A stretch of 58,849 nt of DNA. Source: Spartinivicinus poritis (GTDB taxonomy: Bacteria; Pseudomonadota; Gammaproteobacteria; Pseudomonadales; Zooshikellaceae). Below the pieces are notes generated by a model that did not search any database, was not told where the DNA came from, and saw only the letters and a list, made by a program, of their open reading frames with translations. Both the position numbers and the translations under genes were made by a program. Shown piece by piece: positions 25,761 through 33,862 of the stretch (position 1 is the first letter of the stretch; every line of letters starts with the position of its first letter). The stretch lies in contig NZ_JAPMOU010000035.1 of assembly GCF_028858535.1 (NCBI RefSeq), forward strand, positions 1 to 58,849. The letters run 5' to 3'.

Positions 25761-26484
25761 CTTCAACAGACAACGTAATCAAGCCAACAGAAGATGTACT
25801 TAAGTTGTTCGTCTGACAACTTTTTGTTAAATTAGTGCTGCCTTACGCTGAGCCATAAACAGGGTAAGGTATGCTGGGAGTGCTGAGCCTCCTAGCGTTT
25901 TCTAGTAATCAAGACCAAAAACTCAAACACAAAGGCCCTTCTGTTCATTTTTTGTTAGCTGTTTTAAACAGTTTGACTGATAACCACAAAAACAGGGGTG
26001 TGGCAATGATATGGCCTGTAAGCTTTCCTATGAAATGAGCTGTGTCATTGCTAGCCGCCCCTCAAATAAACCCAGGCATAAGGGCATCTCTAATAATTAT
26101 TAGAGATGCCCTTGAGATAAATTGGTAAAAACTGGCTTACGCCTAGTAGCAGAAAAACAACTGAACCAATGTATTGGAGAATTTTCATTTGCAATAAATA
26201 ATTGTATTTTCACTACTAAAAACAAAATAAATCAAGAAGATAAAAATCTAACTTGTCTTTACATATTAACACTTTATTCGAAAGCCGAAAGAGTTAATTA
26301 TAGTCAAATCAAGTGTTTTTTAGTTTCTGGTTATTCTACATCTATTGTCTATACTTATCGAGTTGTTGAATAACAACGACTAACGACATTATGACCAAAT
26401 GGATAGTGGGTGTATTAATAAGTAAGTAAATAACTCACCCTTTTAACTTTAATTTACTTGGAAATATTCTTTAAGGAGAAAGTA
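25761..26484. other. Structured intergenic region
   Basis: This 724-base gap holds several hairpins and no supported gene. GCTGGGAG/CTCCTAGC around an 8-base loop (25873-25896) is followed by GTTTTC, which looks terminator-like. A longer imperfect stem pairs AGGGG...GCAATGA with TCATTGC...CCCCT (25994-26062). A perfect 34-base palindrome follows at 26080. The clustering could mark a small RNA or only repeat elements. An 83-codon frame (26122-26373) begins at TTG without a ribosome site, and I do not call it. Confidence 0.45.
26080..26113. repeat. 34-base perfect palindrome, dispersed-motif pair
   Basis: AAGGGCATCTCTAATAA is followed directly by its exact reverse complement. Single copies of the same arm, with few changes, are at 10883-10898, 13262-13277, 19026-19041, 29285-29299 (inverted), 33853-33867 and 37712-37725, all outside genes or at gene ends. 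This distribution suits the ends of a small inverted-repeat element; the palindrome would be two ends fused. Confidence 0.7.
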
Positions 26485-26766
26485 ATGTCTAACCCTAACT
26501 TAGCTCTTGGAGCATATGGACCATTTACCTGTAACATTGATCAACAAGCAAAGGTAGCTTTTAGCGAAGCATTTGAGCACTTTCAAGGAGTAAAGTATGA
26601 ACCTGTTGCTGTAGCCTCTCAGGTCGTTTCTGGTAAAAACTATGCTTTTTTCTGTAATGCTACTCCAGTTTATCCTGGCGCAGCTACTTACCCTGCTATG
26701 GTTAGTATATACCAGCCTTTAGATGGGAATGCAGGTATTACTCATATTGAAAGACTGCCATACTAG
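26485..26766 (+). CDS. Cystatin-like small protein, possible cysteine-protease inhibitor
   Basis: A 93-residue protein. The signature ASQVVSGKNYAFFC matches the cystatin Q-x-V-x-G loop with the following Asn-Tyr strand (QVVAGTNY in animal cystatins). The N-terminal helix segment QAKVAFSEAFEHFQGVKYEP also fits, and the N-terminal Gly part (LGAYGPF) may correspond to the cystatin N-terminal Gly. Later strands include YPAMVSIYQPL. There is no signal peptide. I start at the ATG at 26485 because AAGGAG lies 6 bases upstream. A terminator follows, so it is a single-gene unit. Protease inhibition is inferred from the loop motif; the target is unknown. Confidence 0.7.
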   Translation: MSNPNLALGAYGPFTCNIDQQAKVAFSEAFEHFQGVKYEPVAVASQVVSGKNYAFFCNATPVYPGAATYPAMVSIYQPLDGNAGITHIERLPY

Positions 26767-27131
26767 GCCCTATGCACAAAACAAAAAATAAAATAGCAAC
26801 ACTATATATAAACCACTAATTGTATTTAATTACTTAAAAAAATATTAACTACACACTTCAATTTAAGCCACTGCATTACTCAGTGGCTTTTTTATAAAAA
26901 CAGATACCTCATTAATATTTATTAACTTACTTATCACGAACTTTCCGTACATTCATATTTACCCATAATTCAATGAACTGGCTAACCAATCAAAAATAGT
27001 TCCGCAACAATAAACATTGCATGTCATATAACTATAGTGAAATATTAAATTGCTAAATGCTATATTGATATTATTCTTCATGGCGTCAATCAAATCTGTT
27101 AAACCATTTCAAATATCAAAGGGCTTATATA
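26767..27131. other. Gap with terminator and promoter side of secreted protein
   Basis: This AT-rich stretch carries the terminator of the cystatin-like gene at 26865. The rest should hold the promoter of the secreted-protein gene; no clear promoter boxes or other features are visible. Confidence 0.4.
26865..26893 (+). terminator. Rho-independent terminator after the cystatin-like gene
   Basis: AAGCCACTG pairs with CAGTGGCTT over 9 bases with a 7-base loop and runs into TTTTTT. It is the clear transcription end for the single-gene cystatin-like unit. Confidence 0.85.
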
Positions 27132-27920
27132 ATGAAAATAAAAAAAACATTGGGGTTAGCTGTTTTATCCTCATTATTTTTTAATGCTTATACAAATGCC
27201 GAAACACCAAACACATCATGTGCTGATATAGTAAATGCTAGCCATGTTGAAGGTATTTATAACTCTGATAGCTGCTCTGCAGGTTTATTTGCAAAATCCC
27301 ATTTCTCTGCAATTTCTAATTTCAACATCTTAGATGCAACAACTGTTTCTTTTAATTTCATAACACCAAATGATTTAGAGACTGGCTGGGTAATGGTTTG
27401 GAAAGATACAACAGAAGTAGACTTTTCAATGAAACCTTTATTTAAAGCCCCCTTATCTTCTAATAAAGGCCACTATGTTTTGCATTCTGATAGAATAAAC
27501 TTCCAACAAGGTATTTACACAATCGCGATTACAGCAGGTAAAGACGAAAGGAGTGTCGCTGCCACAAGAGCAATGGTATTTGGTCAACCAGCTCAATCTG
27601 GCGGCAGCACAATAGCTGTTACAAGAAAAGCACTTACAGGCATTACTGCTGTTTACAACAGCCCACCTAATGTTGTTGCAAGTGATAATTTAGCCTGGCT
27701 ACAAGTGTTTGATGGAAATAATATTGGCGATTCACCAGAGCAAAACACCCAACCTATCTTGGAAATGACCAGCCCCTTGATTGACTCCTCTGGGGTTTTT
27801 TCGATTAACTTTCCTGCTGGTATGTTAAAAAACTATCGAACCTATACTTTAATATTTAATCCCGGTAGAGGTTTTGGCGCTGTTGCTGCTGCACATACAT
27901 TTAAATACATACTTCAATAA
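27132..27920 (+). CDS. Secreted protein with two similar halves, family not recognised
   Basis: A 262-residue protein with a signal peptide (MKIKKTLGLAVLSSLFFNAY, cut near TNA). Two Cys (in TSCADI and DSCSAG) near the mature N-terminus could form a disulfide. The two halves look alike. Each has a Trp strand (GWVMVWKD against LAWLQVFDG), a Pro-Leu/Ile strand (KPLFKAP against QPILEMTSP), a ligand-free turn ending in F-x2-G (NFQQGIYTIAI against NFPAGMLKNYRTYTLIF) and a closing Ala-rich strand (SVAATRAMVF against AVAAAHTFKY). This suggests duplicated beta-sandwich domains. I do not recognise the family. Hairpins follow the stop codon, so it is probably a single-gene unit. Confidence 0.6.
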   Translation: MKIKKTLGLAVLSSLFFNAYTNAETPNTSCADIVNASHVEGIYNSDSCSAGLFAKSHFSAISNFNILDATTVSFNFITPNDLETGWVMVWKDTTEVDFSMKPLFKAPLSSNKGHYVLHSDRINFQQGIYTIAITAGKDERSVAATRAMVFGQPAQSGGSTIAVTRKALTGITAVYNSPPNVVASDNLAWLQVFDGNNIGDSPEQNTQPILEMTSPLIDSSGVFSINFPAGMLKNYRTYTLIFNPGRGFGAVAAAHTFKYILQ

Positions 27921-27959
27921 CAAACGTATAAAATAACCGATAAAAATGGGTTATTTAGG

Positions 27960-27984
27960 GCTAGCCTTCTACTGTAAGGCTAGC
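27960..27984. terminator. Stem-loop after the secreted-protein gene
   Basis: GCTAGCCTT pairs perfectly with AAGGCTAGC around a 7-base loop. A second hairpin (AAATAACC with GGGTTATTT) lies just upstream. There is no T-run, so terminator function is only probable. Confidence 0.45.
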
Positions 27985-28025
27985 AATAACAACATCCATT
28001 GGCTTACCATCGCTAGCTGGAAACT

Positions 28026-28084
28026 ACCGAATGACGAGGATGGTCCAGTGAATATTATAAATAATAGGTAATTGAGGTAAGGGC
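28026..28084. repeat. Hairpin repeat family, member 2
   Basis: CCGAATGACGAG, TATAAATAATAGGT and ATTGAGG follow in the same order and spacing as in the copy at 50387-50460. Both resemble the inverse of the right arm of the hairpin at 20415-20540. This copy is more degenerate. Confidence 0.5.
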
Positions 28085-28127
28085 AGATAAATTGTTTCTT
28101 GGCAACGGTCTTGTCACTTACTAACGG

Positions 28128-28577
28128 TCAAGGGCTATCAACTGCTAAGAGCTTTTCTACTGAAATCAAAATTATTATATCCTCTTCATAATGTGCTGTA
28201 CCGATAACAAATGGACAATTAGTACCATGTTCATTCGAGCTATCTATTTCAGCATTTTTAATACTAATTATTTCGGATACACTATCAACCAAGATACCTT
28301 GTATCTGTCCACTGATATCAAGCAGTATTATACGAGACTGATTAGAAACATTACTACCAGGAAGACCCAATAATAATCTGAGACTATTAATATTAATCAC
28401 TTCTCCACGCAAGCTGATCATACCCAGTACGTAATCTGGCGCTCCAGGAACAGGAGCCAATTCCATAAAATTGAGAATCTCTAGAGTACGCAGCACTTCA
28501 ACAGCATAGATTTCACCTTCTAATGAAAATGTCAGCCATTGAGCCTCTTCATTGTTAGTCGCTTGCTGTTCTTGCAT
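28128..28577 (-). CDS. CheW-domain protein
   Basis: A 149-residue CheW-like adaptor. It has the typical order WLTFSLEGEIYAVEVLRTLEI, APVPGAPDYVLGMISLRGEV, INSLRLLLGLP, RIILLDISGQIQGILVDSVSEI and a closing IILISVEKLL. CheW proteins bridge chemoreceptors to CheA in the cytoplasm. No cheA, receptor or other chemotaxis gene is next to it, so it is an orphan that may serve a chemosensory array encoded elsewhere. The start is an ATG at 28577. Confidence 0.9.
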   Translation of the reverse strand: MQEQQATNNEEAQWLTFSLEGEIYAVEVLRTLEILNFMELAPVPGAPDYVLGMISLRGEVININSLRLLLGLPGSNVSNQSRIILLDISGQIQGILVDSVSEIISIKNAEIDSSNEHGTNCPFVIGTAHYEEDIIILISVEKLLAVDSP

Positions 28578-29437
28578 TACTTATTCACCATTTTTGTCTA
28601 TCTCTCCACCTCTTAGGCTATTATCGTCTTTTAAATATCTGTTTAATAACAAAAAGATCCTTATACCCAACAAAAAACCACAGATTGCTGCTTTACAGGG
28701 TAGTACAGCTATCAGAAATCACCAGCTTCTCCACCTCTCAAGTCGCTTAAGGTTTTGCCTATAAAAGCAAGTACTCAATACAAAAATGGGAATAAAATCA
28801 ATAAAAATATACTTACAACTAAACGACCTCATATTCTCATCACAATGGCGATTCAAACAACTAGCTCAGCTATTACTATATAGTTAAAACGAACAGCTTT
28901 TATCATCCCTAGGTGAAGATAACACTTCGAAGGCGAACAACAAATTTACTCAATAGCGTTAGTGTCAAATAAAGATAGCTTGCAAATAACATCACTAACA
29001 ATATCAGCTTCAGCTTTAAAATATTTTTAACCAATAAGAAGACTCTTTACGTCTGCTCGTGCACTGGCCAGCAATAAACTTCATCACAGAGTGTTAATAG
29101 TCTTAAGTATTGTCAAGTTTACCAGCAACCGTGGTTTTAAGATTCTCTTTAATGCATCGTTAGGAACCACCCACTCTTTCCATTAAACAGATAGAAGGGT
29201 TATTGCTTTTCAACAGGTCACCAGCCTGTTTTCAAAACAATGTCTTGATTACAAATTTATCAAAAGGCTAGAAGTAGTAAACAATTATTAGAGATGTCCA
29301 TAATACTTTTCGCTAATTTTTTAGTATTCCTAAGCAGAATGATTAATTGTCTTACTAGTTATGACTATTTCCGTAATGGACTTTATTGCAAAATATAACG
29401 AAAATATCATCGGTCCTTAATTCTTAAAGGAAAAATA
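28578..29437. other. Long gap before the ABC exporter gene
   Basis: These 860 bases have no supported gene. They hold an inverted copy of the dispersed motif (TTATTAGAGATGTCC) at 29285-29299, about 140 bases upstream of the exporter start. Otherwise I see no conserved structure. Confidence 0.45.
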
Positions 29438-31267
29438 ATGTTTGCCTATTTTGAACAAGTGTTAAAGGCGTTTCCTAAGCGCGAACCTGAGCAGCCCCCT
29501 AATACCCTGCTTATGTTTTGTTTACATTATACTCAAGGTATGTGGCGGCCCATATTGTTAGTATCACTATTTACTGCAATCGCCGCAGTTGCTGAAGCCT
29601 CTCTATTTGGCATGATGGGGGTATTAATCGACTGGCTGGAGCAAAGTGATCCAGCCACTTTCTTTGAAAAGGAAAAAGGCTGGTTAATTGCCCTGAGTGT
29701 TGCCCTTTTAATTGGCATTCCTGGAGTTATATTGATTCACTCATTACTGGTGCATCAAACTCTGCTAGGCAACTATCCCATGGCTATCCGCTGGATGGCT
29801 CACCGCTATCTGCTAAAACAAAGCCTGTCCTTTTACCAAAATGATTTTGCAGGTCGCATTGCAACTAAAGTCATGCAAACAGCTTTATCCATTCGCGAAA
29901 CAGTGATGAAGCTTGTGGATGTGATGGTATACATCACCATTTACTTTATAACCATGATAGTACTGGTTGGCCAAGCCGATAAGCGCCTAATGATTCCCCT
30001 ACTAGTTTGGTTAGCTGCTTATATTGGTATTCAATGGTTTTTTATTCCTAGGTTGAGAAAAGTATCAACCCAACAAGCGGATGCTCGCTCTGTAATGACT
30101 GGCCGTATAGTCGATAGCTATACCAATATTCAAACAGTAAAATTATTTGCTCACACCAAACGAGAAGCTGACTATGCACAAGATAGCATGGACTTATTCT
30201 TAACCACTGTGCACAAGCAAATGCGACTAGTGACGGGCTTTAATATATGCTTGGAGTGGATTAATTATACCCTGGTTTTTGCTGTTGGCGCATTGTCCCT
30301 TTATTTGTGGTCATTAAATGAGGTCACAATAGGCGCTATCGCCGTTGCGATTACGCTAGCACTTCGTTTAAATGGAATGAGCCATTGGATAATGTGGGAA
30401 ATTAGTGCTTTATTTGAGAATATTGGTACTGTTGTAGATGGTATGGGTACTCTAAGCCAGCCAAGAGATGTACTTGATCATGAGCAAGCTTCTCCACTCC
30501 AAATCAATGACGGCGCCATTAAATTTTCTAATGTCAGTTTTCATTATGGTAAGCAATCAGGCGTAATCGATAACCTGAACTTAAGTATCAAGCCAGGTGA
30601 AAAAGTTGGCCTAGTTGGCCGCTCCGGTGCAGGTAAATCAACATTGGTTAATTTACTGCTTCGGTTTTATGATGTTGAACAGGGTATTATTCAAATTGAC
30701 GGGAAGAATATCGCAACTGTTCAGCAAGAATCATTACGGGCCTGCATCGGCATGGTTACCCAAGATACCATGCTATTACACCGCTCTGTCAGGGAAAATA
30801 TTCTCTATGGTAAACCAGATGCTTCGGAAGAGGAATTAATCGCCGCCTGTAAAAAAGCAGAAGCCTATGATTTTATTCATGAGCTAACCGATCCCAAAGG
30901 TAATAAAGGGTTTGAAGCACAAGTAGGTGAACGCGGAGTCAAATTATCTGGCGGCCAGCGACAGCGGATTGCGATTGCCAGAATGCTGTTAAAAGATGCT
31001 CCCATTTTAGTATTAGACGAAGCAACCTCCGCTCTTGACTCTGAAGTGGAAGCCGCTATTCAAGATAACTTATATAAGCTTATGCAAGGCAAAACCGTGA
31101 TTGCCATTGCTCACCGTCTTTCAACTATTGCAGCAATGGACCGCTTAGTTGTAATGGATCAAGGAAAAATTGTTGAGCAAGGCACTCACCAAGAGCTGGT
31201 ATCAGCTGGTGGTATTTATGCACAGCTATGGGCTCATCAAACAGGCGGCTTTTTGGGAGAAAAATAA
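29438..31267 (+). CDS. ABC exporter, fused permease and ATPase
   Basis: A 609-residue half-transporter of the MsbA/lipid or multidrug exporter type. A type IV exporter membrane domain of about six helices covers residues 35-320. The nucleotide-binding domain follows: Walker A GRSGAGKST (from residue 396), signature LSGGQRQRIAIARM, Walker B ILVLDEATSALD and the H-loop VIAIAHRLSTI. AAAGGAAAAATAATG marks the start. It works as a homodimer or with a partner at the inner membrane. No accessory protein gene is adjacent, and the cargo cannot be told. It ends with its own terminator before the SopB-like effector. Confidence 0.9.
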   Translation: MFAYFEQVLKAFPKREPEQPPNTLLMFCLHYTQGMWRPILLVSLFTAIAAVAEASLFGMMGVLIDWLEQSDPATFFEKEKGWLIALSVALLIGIPGVILIHSLLVHQTLLGNYPMAIRWMAHRYLLKQSLSFYQNDFAGRIATKVMQTALSIRETVMKLVDVMVYITIYFITMIVLVGQADKRLMIPLLVWLAAYIGIQWFFIPRLRKVSTQQADARSVMTGRIVDSYTNIQTVKLFAHTKREADYAQDSMDLFLTTVHKQMRLVTGFNICLEWINYTLVFAVGALSLYLWSLNEVTIGAIAVAITLALRLNGMSHWIMWEISALFENIGTVVDGMGTLSQPRDVLDHEQASPLQINDGAIKFSNVSFHYGKQSGVIDNLNLSIKPGEKVGLVGRSGAGKSTLVNLLLRFYDVEQGIIQIDGKNIATVQQESLRACIGMVTQDTMLLHRSVRENILYGKPDASEEELIAACKKAEAYDFIHELTDPKGNKGFEAQVGERGVKLSGGQRQRIAIARMLLKDAPILVLDEATSALDSEVEAAIQDNLYKLMQGKTVIAIAHRLSTIAAMDRLVVMDQGKIVEQGTHQELVSAGGIYAQLWAHQTGGFLGEK

Positions 31268-31274
31268 TCACTAC

Positions 31275-31297
31275 CCACCGGCATCGCCGGTGGTTTT
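31275..31297 (+). terminator. Rho-independent terminator after the ABC exporter
   Basis: CCACCGGC pairs perfectly with GCCGGTGG around ATC and runs into TTTTAT, eight bases after the stop codon. It separates the exporter from the effector gene downstream. Confidence 0.85.
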
Positions 31298-31492
31298 ATA
31301 TACAACTCATTATGCTCTCATGCATGATTCTGATTAAACTTTAAAAGATTCAACCCAAATCTACAAGATTACGACCTCCTTTAACGTTATAAAGTAGCTA
31401 TATCTGTAGCAACTAATCGCTATCGTTTGTACTACTTGCTTGTACTACTTGATAGCTTACGGTTAAGGATAAGACCTTTAGGAGTCGTTTTT

Positions 31493-33379
31493 ATGTCCAT
31501 TACTAGCAGCCCTCAGCCATCCCTGAGTCTTAACACAATCAATAATGCAAGAGATCTTGAAATTGCTAGTGATAAAAAAAACCGTTCAACAATTCACAGC
31601 TTTTTCTCAAATATTGGTCATTTTTTTCAAGTCCATTTCAGTAAAAAAGCAAAGTCTTATGAGGTTTCAGCCCAGCAACAACCTCTTTATACAGCCTCTC
31701 AGCAACCAGTTAAACTGATTGGTATGACCACAGCCACCGATCAATTTAAGACAGCCGACAGCCAACTTAAAACAGACGAAAAAAGCAAGGCACATTCCAA
31801 GCTGGAAGGTATGAATAACCTGCTAAAAACCCATCAAGAAGCGGCAAAAAAAGCCTTAATAGCGAAGGTCAATGAACTACCAGAAAAGCAAAAATGGCAA
31901 GTTTATAATGCAGTAACACCTAAGTTAGACAAATTATTGAGTGATTTTTCTGAGCGGTTTTCTGAAACAAAATTCGATGTCTCAAAAAATAAAGCCGCAT
32001 TTATGAAAGAGGCAATGAAGACAACCAAAACTACTAGTAATCAGTTTGCCAAACAACTTATGCAAGCATTTGAGGCAACGTCTTCTCAGCCACTAAGCAA
32101 GTCAGATAAAAAAGCCTTATTAAAAGAAGCTAAACAGACTTATAAAGCAGCGATTGCTCACCAATTAAATACCCATAAAGTGAATTGGCAGCCTATTTCA
32201 AAAACCATTGAATGGCAGGGTAAACAATACACCAGCGAAATGACACCAGCAGCAGAGTTACCCTCTCTACAAATGGCTTATCAGCACTCAAAGGTATCAG
32301 GTATCAGCTCCATGGCTACCAGCGAAGATAAGCATGCTGTTAATTTATGGGTATCAGAATTTAAGGACTCAACTGGAAACACCATTTTTAAAGGTGTTCG
32401 CCACGGGGTTAATACCCCTTTTGGCGTGAAAGGGCCAGATGCCCGCCAAGCCGGTGCTGACAAGCGTACCCAAGAAGTCATTACCGCTGCACTTGAACTA
32501 AATAAAAACCAGCTGATTAACCATTTACAATCTGGCAACTCTAATGAGCCTTTCAACTTAAAGCTCACCTCTACATCACTCCTTACCCCTTCTCAGTATT
32601 ATAAAGGTAAGGGCTATAAAGAAAGACAATTTATTCAAGAGCAATTAGCTGCTTGGCAACGGGCAAGTGATGGTCCGAAAGAGTTTACGGTTAATATTAA
32701 AGGTGAAAATAAAACGGTTAAAGTACAGCTGGACGTTTTAGCATTTAATTTTGGTGTCAATGGCGGCGCTAAATTGGCTAGTAAGTTTCCTAACCTGGTT
32801 AAATTTGCTGACCAACACCCTAACTCTGATATCACTGGCTGGAAAATGGCCGACCAGAATAACCGAGAGCCATTGGACCGGTTGATAAGCTGGGCCATTA
32901 ATTATAAAAACACGTCTAATGATGAGCTAAAAAACCAACGTATCCAAATTTATCTGGATAATATTGCAGCGCTGATGTTAACTAATCAACACCGTTTAGA
33001 TGGTAATAGAGCTTATGCTTTGCCAGAGTTAGTTGTTCTATTAAGTAATGAAATGGGGGTTGTACCGGCCTGGAACTGCATGAGCGGTAAAGATCGCACG
33101 GGATTACTCGATGCCGAAGTCAAGCAATCATTAATTGAGCAAGAATTAAATAGTGGTCATGTAGCAGACTTTTCTAGCGCAATGACTGATGAGCGGCAAG
33201 CACTTCACGATAAAGTATTACTAGAATCTGGCAACCATGAAATTCAAAAAGCGAATACAGGAGTACCGGGTTATAAAATATTCGAGGGTGGTCGTATTGC
33301 TGTAGCCTCAAATGCTAACAATATTGCTGAATTTAATCGAGCTGAGGTCAGAGGGCTTTCTGGTGCAGTCAGCGCATAA
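31493..33379 (+). CDS. SopB/IpgD family inositol phosphate phosphatase, candidate type III effector
   Basis: A 628-residue protein. The C-terminal domain carries the phosphoinositide phosphatase signature VPAWNCMSGKDRTG, with catalytic Cys529 and Arg535 (C-x5-R), followed by SGNHEIQKANTGVPGYK, both close to Salmonella SopB and Shigella IpgD. FNFGVNGGA, the preceding SopB-typical segment, is also present. In those pathogens the enzyme is injected through a type III system and removes phosphate from PI(4,5)P2. The N-terminal 300 residues are helical and polar, as in SopB's Cdc42-binding and membrane-targeting part, but do not match it closely. I start at ATG 31493, with AGGAG upstream. The chaperone-like gene follows after 29 bases, the same order as sopB-sigE and ipgD-ipgE. 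Confidence 0.88.
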   Translation: MSITSSPQPSLSLNTINNARDLEIASDKKNRSTIHSFFSNIGHFFQVHFSKKAKSYEVSAQQQPLYTASQQPVKLIGMTTATDQFKTADSQLKTDEKSKAHSKLEGMNNLLKTHQEAAKKALIAKVNELPEKQKWQVYNAVTPKLDKLLSDFSERFSETKFDVSKNKAAFMKEAMKTTKTTSNQFAKQLMQAFEATSSQPLSKSDKKALLKEAKQTYKAAIAHQLNTHKVNWQPISKTIEWQGKQYTSEMTPAAELPSLQMAYQHSKVSGISSMATSEDKHAVNLWVSEFKDSTGNTIFKGVRHGVNTPFGVKGPDARQAGADKRTQEVITAALELNKNQLINHLQSGNSNEPFNLKLTSTSLLTPSQYYKGKGYKERQFIQEQLAAWQRASDGPKEFTVNIKGENKTVKVQLDVLAFNFGVNGGAKLASKFPNLVKFADQHPNSDITGWKMADQNNREPLDRLISWAINYKNTSNDELKNQRIQIYLDNIAALMLTNQHRLDGNRAYALPELVVLLSNEMGVVPAWNCMSGKDRTGLLDAEVKQSLIEQELNSGHVADFSSAMTDERQALHDKVLLESGNHEIQKANTGVPGYKIFEGGRIAVASNANNIAEFNRAEVRGLSGAVSA

Positions 33380-33408
33380 GCCCTGCCAGCTAAACCTTAA
33401 GATTTATT

Positions 33409-33849
33409 ATGTTTACCAGTGAACTATTTGATGAAAAAATGGAGGGATTATTCGCTGCAATAGGTGGCGAATATTCCCCTCCTTTGGATGACGATGAGCT
33501 AGAAATTGTTTTAACCTTAGAGTCCGGGCAAACCATACGTTTATCTGAAATAGATAACGAACAGCTGGAAATTCTAGCCTCACTTGGGCCTGTCCCTAAT
33601 GAACCAACTTCATTAGCAGCCTTATTAATTGCTAATCGAGATGCTGAGCAACAACATCCCACTAGTTTTTTTATTACGCCAGATGCAACAGAGGCCTGTG
33701 CAGTACTACAACTGCCGTTGACTGCATCAACAGATGATGTGGTTGACGGTTTTCAACGGGTAGTACACCGATGTAACTGGTACTTAAAAGAATTATTAAC
33801 CACTTCTGAACCTCAAAATACCCCATCACAGAGCCAGATTAAGGTGTAG
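33409..33849 (+). CDS. Probable type III chaperone for the SopB-like effector
   Basis: A 146-residue acidic protein immediately downstream of the SopB-like gene. Size, charge and place match SigE/IpgE, the specific chaperones of SopB and IpgD. It has strands such as ELEIVLTLESGQTIRLSEID, then LEILASLGPVPNEP, and a C-terminal helix (VVHRCNWYLKELL). Sequence identity with known chaperones is not obvious, which is usual for the class. The gene ends 13 bases before the convergent glutathionylspermidine-synthase-like gene. The call rests mainly on context. Confidence 0.62.
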   Translation: MFTSELFDEKMEGLFAAIGGEYSPPLDDDELEIVLTLESGQTIRLSEIDNEQLEILASLGPVPNEPTSLAALLIANRDAEQQHPTSFFITPDATEACAVLQLPLTASTDDVVDGFQRVVHRCNWYLKELLTTSEPQNTPSQSQIKV

Positions 33850-33862
33850 CTTAAAGACACCT

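Noticed and set aside
26122-26373. Eighty-three-codon forward frame
   Set aside because: It starts with TTG inside a repeat-rich gap, has no ribosome site, and I see no motif.
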